Shown here in pieces: positions 1 through 5,086 of a DNA stretch of 5,086 nucleotides; the first letter of the stretch is position 1; every line of letters starts with the position of its first letter. The translations under genes were made by a program, and so were the position numbers. The notes under the pieces are model-generated. The model had not been told where the DNA came from. It saw nothing but the letters and a program-made list of their open reading frames with translations, and made no database searches. The DNA lies in contig JAISRG010000022.1 in the NCBI GenBank assembly GCA_031273725.1, positions 1 to 5,086 on the forward strand. The letters run 5' to 3'. Origin of the DNA: Puniceicoccales bacterium. GTDB taxonomy: Bacteria; Verrucomicrobiota; Verrucomicrobiia; Opitutales; JAIRKQ01.

Positions 1-119
1 AAAAACGGTAATAGTATAAGTTGCGACTGACCGAAAGTCAAGATTAAAGTGCAATTACGTAAATTTTTTCACAAAAATGCACCAGCTACCGCCTGCTAAA
101 TATACAAGTCTAACCGGTG
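1..119. repeat. Left copy of exact 119-nt terminal direct repeat
   Basis: This stretch is base-for-base identical to 4968-5086; base 120 is the first past the end of the other copy. It contains the promoter of copy A (-10 at 13-18, -35 at 36-41, minus strand) and most of the spacer downstream of copy B. An exact repeat at both ends of an assembled sequence usually means the assembly graph closed on itself, so 1-119 and 4968-5086 are probably one locus in a 4967-bp circle or tandem period. A genuine long terminal repeat is less likely, because the repeat starts and ends at arbitrary points within a spacer. Confidence 0.95.
13..41 (-). promoter_or_regulatory. Promoter of copy A, second view in the terminal repeat
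   Basis: TATACT at 13-18 and TTGACT at 36-41 (minus strand), 17 bases apart, identical to 4980-5008. In a circular or tandem reading this is the same promoter, facing away from copy B and into the next copy A. It should not be counted as an independent site unless the array is truly tandem. Confidence 0.75.
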
Positions 120-249
120 ATCAAAATACTCAAGCCGGAGTACCATCGAGGCCCAAGACTTCACGCTCCCGTGCCTTCAGATCGTCCCCTTTGATTCCAA
201 ATTTGGGCAAAAATTCTCGAAGATATGCCAGTCGTAAAACACGGTCAGG

Positions 250-405
250 GGTATTTTGATCCAAGCGATTAGCTGTTTCGACAATCGCAGCCTTCATTTT
301 GTCTTTTAATGTCTGCGTATCATCACATAGGATATCTTCCAGCGAGAGCCCAAATGGTCCTTTTTCGGCCGGGGTGCTCAGGTCGGCGATTCCCAAATTT
401 TCCAA
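250..405 (-). repeat. Copy B C-terminal module 2
   Basis: Encodes LENLGIADLSTPAEKGPFGL, then SLEDILCDDTQTLKDKMK and AAIVETANRLDQ. It matches module 3 of copy A in position and sequence. The signature shared by all modules is LxxLxIxxL....(E/D)KGxxGxSLxDxL, followed by a charged helix. Confidence 0.75.
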
Positions 406-642
406 AAGACGCAATAATGTCCTAATTTTTCTTGCAGTATCGAAATGATCTTTAATAAAACTTAAATAGTTATTAACAGTCTTAGTGAGTGCCTCCAAAC
501 TGGCATTAATTGAAGTTTTTATGTTTGTTTTTAATTGTTCTATCTGACTTCCCGCATTATCACCCAGGATATCATTCAGCGAAAACTCAAATTTTCCTTT
601 CTCTGTTGGGGAGTTCAGGTCGGCGATTCCCAAATTTTCCAA
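406..642 (-). repeat. Copy B C-terminal module 1
   Basis: A 79-codon unit encoding LENLGIADLNSPTEKGKFEF, then SLNDILGDNAGSQIEQLKTN and a helical stretch (INASLEALTKTVNNYLSF). Bases 615-643 are identical to 378-406, exactly 237 bases (79 codons) away at the start of module 2, showing in-frame tandem duplication. It lies in the intact part of copy B. Confidence 0.8.
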
Positions 643-2346
643 AGTACAGAACAGTTCTTTTAGAGATAAAATGTATGTTGCCTTGCCGATGCATTTGTCG
701 ATTTCTCCTTTGATACATCCTTTTGCAGTTCCTCCAAACTTAGAATTTTCACTGCATAATTTGGGATATGTGTCACCATCGAGATCTTTTATACATTTAA
801 GAATTTCGTCCATCGCCTTTTGATCTCTACTTTTTGCCTGTTCAATTTTGGGCGTTCTTTTCTTTATTTCCTCAAAGCAAAAGTTTTCCAAGTCATCATC
901 GTTTCCTTAATTAACGTCTGCCATCAAATTTATGCAAATTGCAGCAGAAAGTGCAATATTCCGTGGAAATATACTTTCGAAAGATAGTGAATTATTTTCG
1001 ACAAATTTTAGAAATTCCACGATGTCGTCTATTTTGTTACGCTCGATGAACTGTCACAAATTGGCTGCCTGGAATAGCAATTTCACCTGCTCATTTGAGA
1101 TGGATGTCTTGTTCGAATTTCCATTTCAAGATTTTCTTTTTTTCATGACCAAACGATTCGGAATACTCATCCAATTATCAGCACCTCTCTTGTAATCAAC
1201 AATTACATTCATCACAGCTATGAAAAACGTTCCATTGTAGGCGATTGAGTTGATCAATTTGAGTAACCCCCACATTTGGGGATCATTTTCAGGTTTAGAA
1301 AAATATTCATCCAGCTTTTCGCAAAATTTTCTGCAAAATTTCCGTCACATGTTGCTACAAGTTTAGTTGGACCCTCTTGTTTAACGGTATCGTTTATGCT
1401 TTGTACATTTTGCAATAGTTTTTTGAGATTATCAACCTGGGTTCCTCTGTTTTCACCAAAGCACCCTCAAAATTTATTGAATTTTTCATTTGGAGTGAGA
1501 TTTGACATACATTCATAAACCGGAGCTCTTTTATCATAAAGGCTTTCAAGTCCAATGAGAGGAGCCAAAAGGTCAATGTCCGACAAATATTTCTTTTTGT
1601 CTTCCTTTGACTCAGCCTCAAAAAAGCAAGAATTGATTCATCTCTTCATTTCTGGTATGCGGTTGTGACCCTAGCATCTTCAATCATGTCTGTGAGCTGC
1701 TCATACTCTTTGTGCATGAATTCTATGCCATGGGTCAAGTGAAACTTGTTTAGATCTGAATATTTGTTACACTTTCCAAAGAAAATTTCTTTGTGAAACC
1801 CACCTTCCTGCTTTTCCGATTCAGTTTTTACTTCCTGCGCGCATGGGATTAGCAATTTGTTGATAAAAAATCTCTTCTCTTGGTAGAATTGCCGCTTAGT
1901 AATTCATAGATCACTTCGAGGGCGTTTTCGAGCTCCTGGCCATCAAGCTTGCCAATGCTTTCGCCAGATTATCGAGAAACTTTTGGTGTGTGATCACAGC
2001 TTCGGCCCTCCATTCTCCCTTGGCATTTCTATAATTTTCCTTATGGTCTCCTCTTGCAAAAATCGCGTCCCAAAACGCATCCAACTTCAATCCCAATTTT
2101 GTGTACCATTTGACCTCGACTTTACCAGCAGCATTAAGCTTACTTTTCGTTTCTGCACTTAAATTGTTACATATACGCTCGTTCAGACTAATATTTTGCC
2201 AATCTTCGCGCCGGGGCTGGAGTCTGTTCGCAATTTGTCCGAAGGTGTTCCCGGTTGCATGCCTGGGGCCGATCTACTGCCTGTAGTCAGATCTGTCGGA
2301 TTAGTTCCCGTCGTTTCAATTGTTGGAGTTCCTTCTTCCATTTTAT

Positions 2347-2353
2347 CCCTCCC
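2347..2353 (-). promoter_or_regulatory. Shine-Dalgarno of copy B
   Basis: GGGAGGG on the minus strand contains a perfect GGAGG core six bases from ATG 2339-2341. Such a site at this spacing is strong evidence for bacterial translation and for this start codon. Confidence 0.8.
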
Positions 2354-2370
2354 GTGTAAAAAACGATAAT

Positions 2371-2399
2371 AGTGTAAATTGCGACCGACCGAAAATCAA
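2371..2399 (-). promoter_or_regulatory. Sigma70-type promoter of copy B
   Basis: On the minus strand, TTGATT (2394-2399) and TACACT (2371-2376) are separated by 17 bases, at the same distance from the ATG as in copy A. The boxes match consensus less well than those of copy A, so transcription of B may be weaker. Confidence 0.65.
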
Positions 2400-2583
2400 G
2401 ATGAAGGTGCAATTGTGTGAATTTTTTCACAAAAATGCACCCGCGGCAACCGCCAGCTAAATATACAGGCCTCACCGGTGATCAAAACGCTCAAGTCGAA
2501 GTACTGCCAAAGCCCAAGGCTTTACGCTCCTGTTCGTTCAGATCGCCCCCGTTGATTCCAAATTTTTGCAAATAATCTCGAAT

Positions 2584-2765
2584 GGATCGGCAAAAGCACG
2601 CTTAGGGATATCTTTATCCAAGCGATTAGTTGTTTCGACAATCGCAATCTTCACTTTGTCTCTTCATTTCTTCCTGCCTTCTTCTCCCAGGAGATCATTC
2701 AGCGAGAACCCAAGTGGTCCTTTTCTGTCTGTGTTGCTTAGGTTATTAATCCTAGGTGCTCGCAA
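2584..2765 (-). repeat. Copy A C-terminal module 3
   Basis: Opens LRAPRINNLSNTDRKGPLGF and continues SLNDLLGEEG, then an in-frame TGA (2664-2666), then KVKIAIVETTNRLDKDIPKR. It corresponds to the last module of copy B (AAIVETANRLDQNTPDR). It starts exactly 228 bases after module 2. A one-base loss near 2581 separates it from the conserved tail. Confidence 0.7.
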
Positions 2766-2993
2766 AAAATCATATAATAAAATCAATTGATTCTAGGCAA
2801 TGTCAAAGGTAGCATTTTGGTGAAAGACAATCTTATCGAATGTCTCAAGTCTGGAACGGGCCACCTTTTGAATGTTTGTTTTTAATTGTTCTATCTGCCG
2901 TGATGCATCATCATCCATGGCATCTTTCGGTGAACGCCTGAATTTTCCCATTTTATCTGTGTTGCTCAGGTTGGCGATCTCAAGTTTTTCTAA
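2766..2993 (-). repeat. Copy A C-terminal module 2 (extra module)
   Basis: A 76-codon unit opening LEKLEIANLSNTDKMGKF, with ASRQIEQLKTNIQ further on. It has no counterpart in copy B, which accounts for most of the roughly 250-base length difference between the copies. It contains an in-frame TAG at 2793-2795. The 33-base identity with module 1, in a family otherwise well diverged, suggests recent duplication or gene conversion. Confidence 0.7.
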
Positions 2994-3272
2994 ATAACTA
3001 GAAAATTCCCCTATTACACCATCAATCGATCGATGTAATCTCTGAAGGGTAAACCGATTGCCAGTGGAAATCTAATCGAATGTACCAATTTTAGTCTTCT
3101 CGTTTATATATTTAGTTTTTTCTTCTATATATTTAACAGCTTTCAGATTTAATTCCTTCAAGCCGGCATTAATTGCCGTTTTTATGCTTGTTTTTAATTG
3201 TTCTATCTGCCGTGATGCATTATCACACAGGATATTATTCAGCGAGAACCCAAGTATTCCATTTATGTCCAA
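2994..3272 (-). repeat. Copy A C-terminal module 1 (truncated front)
   Basis: Encodes DINGILGFSLNNILCDNASR followed by QIEQLKTSIKTAINAG and a Lys/Glu-rich helix (EEKTKYINEKTK), then an in-frame TAG at 3072-3074. Compared with module 1 of copy B, it lacks the opening LENLGIADL segment, so about 64 bases have been lost just upstream, shifting the frame. Bases 3188-3220 are identical to 2876-2908 in module 2, and 3237-3255 are identical to 2697-2715 in module 3. Confidence 0.7.
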
Positions 3273-4956
3273 GATGCGATGTTTGCTTCGTTGCCGATGC
3301 ATTTGTTGATTTTTTCTTCGATACATCCTTTTACGGTCTCTCCAAATCCAAGAATTTCATCGCATAATTTGGTAAATGCCTCGCGGTCGCGGTTTTTTAC
3401 AAGATCAAGAATTTCGTCTACCACAGCTTGATCTCCACCATTTGCCAGTTCAATTTTAGGCCTCAATCTTTGCTTTATTTCCTCCAAGCAAAAGTTTTTC
3501 AAGGCAGCATCATTTTCTTTATTAACGGCCTCCATCAATTTTACAGAAGTTTCAGCGGAAAGTTTATGATTAGGCGGAAATAGATCTTCGAAAGATAGTG
3601 AATGCTTTTTGGCAATTTTTAAAATTTCCACCATGTCACCTATTTCATTACGATCAATTAACTCTAGCAAATTGACTATCTGGCCTAGCAATTTCGCTTG
3701 ATTACTTATGATAGGCGTCTCGTTCGAATTTTTATTTAAAGATTTTATTTTTTCGATGGCCACATACGAAAATACGCTTGTCCAACTATCAAGTTCCCAC
3801 AACGGAAAATTAGCACAAGACCGAAATACCCTCACAAAAATGACACATTTGCATCCATCACCTTGAAGATCATCCACATTTGTGATTCATGTTCATTTTT
3901 AGAAAAATATGCCACTAATTTTTTGCAAAACTTTTCTGTCAACTTTTTGTCAAAGGTCTATAAATTTATTTGGATATTCCTGTTTAACAGTGTCGTTTAT
4001 GCTTCGTATATCTCCCAATAGCTTTTTGAGATTTGCAACCTGCTTTCCTTTGCTTTCTGCTTCACCAAAGTACTGTAAAAGTTCGTCATATTTTTCATTC
4101 GGAGTGAAATCTGACATGCAATTATAAACCAAACTTCTTTTACCATACAATGCTTGCAATGAATCATAAAAGGAACTTAAAGAGTATATATCCGACAAAT
4201 GTTTTTTCTTTCGCCGATCCAGCCGCGAAGAAAGCGAGCATTGATTTTTCTATTAATTTAAAGCATGCGGTTTCATTAATCATGTTATTGATTTAAGCAA
4301 ATTCTTTTTCTGTGCATATAAATTTATGTTCTGTGCAAAATCTGTTCAGTGCTAAAAATTTCTCATACAATCCAATGAAGGTATCCAACTTACCATCGTG
4401 CTTTCCCGCTTCACTTTTCAGTTCCTTCGCGCATGGGATTGGCAACTTGTTGATGAAAATTTTTCTCCTATTGGTAGAATTGCCTAGCAATTCATAGATT
4501 GCTTTGAAGGCGTCGTTGAGCTCCTTGCCATCGAGCTTGCCCAATGCCTTCGCCAGAGCATGGTCATTTGCGATAATGGCTTTAGCCCCAGTGGTCTCTT
4601 GGTCACCTTGGCGGTCCTATAATTTTCATTCCAATTTGCATTTACATCTTTAACAAGGGTACGCCGTCCTGCCCTCCATTTCATCAAAAAAATTTCAAAC
4701 CATCTCAATTTGGCTTTGTCCAGCTTTTTTACAGTCTCTTTTGCCCATTCACTTTCAATAGCTTTAGACAAGGCACTGCATATCCGATCGTCCGGGCCAA
4801 GCTTTTTCATTCTCCTTTCACTAAAGGAGGAAGCCGTTCGCAATTTATCCGAAGGTGTCCCCTGTTATATGCCTGGGTTCTGTTTACTGCCTGTAGCCGG
4901 ATCTGTCGCATTAGTTCCCGCCATTCCAGTTGTTGGAGTTCCTCCTGACATTTTAT

Positions 4957-4963
4957 CCCTTCC
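4957..4963 (-). promoter_or_regulatory. Shine-Dalgarno of copy A
   Basis: GGAAGGG on the minus strand, five bases before ATG 4951. It corresponds to GGGAGGG before copy B, so copy A has lost a perfect GGAGG core by one substitution but keeps a purine-rich site. This fixes the ATG at 4949-4951 as the original start and argues for a bacterial gene. Confidence 0.7.
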
Positions 4964-4967
4964 GTGT

Positions 4968-5086
4968 AAAAACGGTAATAGTATAAGTTGCGACTGACCG
5001 AAAGTCAAGATTAAAGTGCAATTACGTAAATTTTTTCACAAAAATGCACCAGCTACCGCCTGCTAAATATACAAGTCTAACCGGTG
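4968..5086. repeat. Right copy of exact 119-nt terminal direct repeat
   Basis: Identical to 1-119. Read on the minus strand it leads directly into the RBS and ATG of copy A at 4951. This places the end of copy B (stop at 130-132) 145 bases upstream of the start of copy A if the ends are joined. Confidence 0.95.
4980..5008 (-). promoter_or_regulatory. Sigma70-type promoter of copy A
   Basis: On the minus strand, a -35 box TTGACT (5003-5008) and a -10 box TATACT (4980-4985) are separated by exactly 17 bases. Each differs from the bacterial consensus at one position. The -10 box lies 28 bases upstream of the ATG at 4951, which leaves room for a leader of about 20 bases with the RBS. The same promoter appears at 13-41 because of the terminal repeat. 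An equivalent promoter sits at the same place before copy B, which supports function. No operator is evident. Confidence 0.8.

Larger units (their letters stand above)
130..2341 (-). pseudogene. Copy B: broken gene, paralogue of copy A
   Basis: Start ATG 2339-2341 after a strong RBS; final stop TGA 130-132. The restored product would be about 740 residues. It opens MEEGTPTIETTGTN, then PGMQPGTPSDKLRT, a body with NERICNNLS, LIPCAQE, APVYECMS, SINDTVKQE, EYFSKPENDPQMW and NFCFEEI, two C-terminal modules and the tail LPKFGIKGDDLKARE. It has no signal peptide or membrane segment and is not recognised. Lesions found by alignment with copy A: a lost base near 2206-2216, a lost G near 1952, a lost T at 1865-1870, TGA 1646, a lost T at 1620-1625, TGA 1467, a lost G near 1326, TGA 1126, TGA 1054 and TAA 907. 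One frame runs from about 1325 to 130 apart from the last three stops. The final 260 codons (130-906) are uninterrupted and could still give a fragment if an internal start exists; TTG 889-891 is a weak candidate with no clear RBS. Unlike A, it has only two modules. Confidence 0.85.
2342..2490. repeat. Spacer A-to-B, a diverged repeat of the B-to-A spacer
   Basis: The 149 bases between the stop of copy A and the ATG of copy B align along their whole length with the 145-base spacer formed by 4952-4967 plus 1-129. By eye they agree at more than four bases in five, higher than the coding parts of the two copies. Shared blocks include the promoter, the RBS, an A/T-rich tract (minus strand GCATTTTTGTGAAAAAAT) and TTTTGATCACCGG just after the stop. 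A second TGA lies two codons past each final stop. Confidence 0.85.
2491..4951 (-). pseudogene. Copy A: broken gene of an unrecognised repeat-containing protein
   Basis: Start ATG 4949-4951 follows the RBS and promoter; the final stop is TGA 2491-2493, at the site matching the end of copy B. The restored product would be about 820 residues: a Gly/Thr/Pro-rich N-terminus (GTPTTGMAGTN...), a probably helical body with Cys motifs (DRICSALS, PIPCAKE, NFCLEEI, KGCI..KINKCIG), three C-terminal modules and the tail RDYLQKFGINGGDLNEQERK. I see no signal peptide or membrane segment. Alignment with copy B locates the lesions: TAA 4865 (B has CAA), a lost G near 4606, TAA 4293 (B has CAG), an A-run indel near 4202-4207, a lost T near 3952, a lost T at 3836-3840, a deletion of about 64 bases near 3272, TAG 3072, TAG 2793, TGA 2664 and a lost base near 2581. 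The longest open stretch is about 3263-3836. The function is unknown. Almost certainly not translated whole. Confidence 0.85.

Noticed and set aside
1394..1621. A 75-codon minus-strand open frame inside copy B
   Set aside because: It is out of register. The frame matching copy A here reads EAESKEDKKKYLSDI... and LTPNEKFNKF with a TGA at 1467; the open frame is a shadow produced by the frameshift at 1620-1625.
2431..2453. Possible terminator after copy A (stem GCGG/CCGC, loop TTG, later TTTTT)
   Set aside because: The stem is only four pairs, the T-run starts seven bases after it, and the corresponding spacer after copy B does not form the same hairpin.
2287..2475. A 62-codon minus-strand open frame spanning the A-to-B spacer
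   Set aside because: It runs through the promoter, the RBS and the start of copy B in the wrong frame. It has no homologous counterpart at the other spacer and no RBS.
130..4951. Ciliate-type code or Euplotes-like programmed frameshifting as the cause of the broken frames
   Set aside because: The frameshifts mostly need one base added, at homopolymers rather than at AAA-TAA type sites. The stops face mixed residues and both genes start with bacterial promoter and Shine-Dalgarno signals.
130..4951. Sequencing error as the only explanation for the broken frames
   Set aside because: It could explain the homopolymer losses, but not about ten substitution-type stop codons, the small deletion at the front of module 1 in copy A, or lesions differing between copies.
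77..4997. Plus-strand open frames throughout the window
   Set aside because: All lie opposite the two minus-strand genes or their spacer, are short, have no RBS seen, and give Phe/Ser/Leu-rich composition typical of antisense shadows.
1..5086. Plasmid or phage genome suggested by the closed ends
   Set aside because: No replication initiator, relaxase, integrase, capsid or iteron-like origin was seen; all the space is taken by the two gene copies and their spacers.

Overview
The window looks like AT-rich bacterial DNA holding nothing but two diverged, head-to-tail copies of one unrecognised gene, both on the minus strand and both broken. The bacterial call rests on the start regions. Each copy opens with an ATG preceded by a purine-rich Shine-Dalgarno (GGGAGGG or GGAAGGG) five bases away. 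Upstream lies a sigma70-type promoter with exactly 17 bases between boxes (TTGACT/TATACT for copy A, TTGATT/TACACT for copy B). Heavy pseudogene decay would suit a host-restricted or intracellular bacterium, but no taxon can be named from this sequence.

Layout, read in the direction of transcription (right to left): promoter, RBS and copy A (4951 down to 2491); a 149-base spacer with the promoter and RBS of copy B; copy B (2341 down to 130); then a spacer that is again the promoter region of copy A. Bases 1-119 and 4968-5086 are identical, so the window closes on itself. It is either a circle of 4967 bp or one A+B period of a tandem array (A-B-A-B...).

The lesions can be mapped by aligning the two copies. 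When the frame is followed across them, copy A would encode about 820 residues and copy B about 740. Both share a Gly/Thr/Pro-rich N-terminus without a signal peptide, a long, probably helical body with conserved Cys residues, a C-terminal run of 76-104-residue modules (LENLGIADL...EKG..G.SL.DILCD), and a short charged tail. Copy A has three modules, the first shortened; copy B has two. I do not recognise the family.

Each copy carries about five in-frame stop codons and about five single-base or small frameshifts, at different places. The only long uninterrupted stretches are the last 260 codons of B and about 190 codons in the middle of A. No replication, mobility, tRNA, rRNA or CRISPR feature was found. 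No stretch over 300 bases lies outside the two genes.
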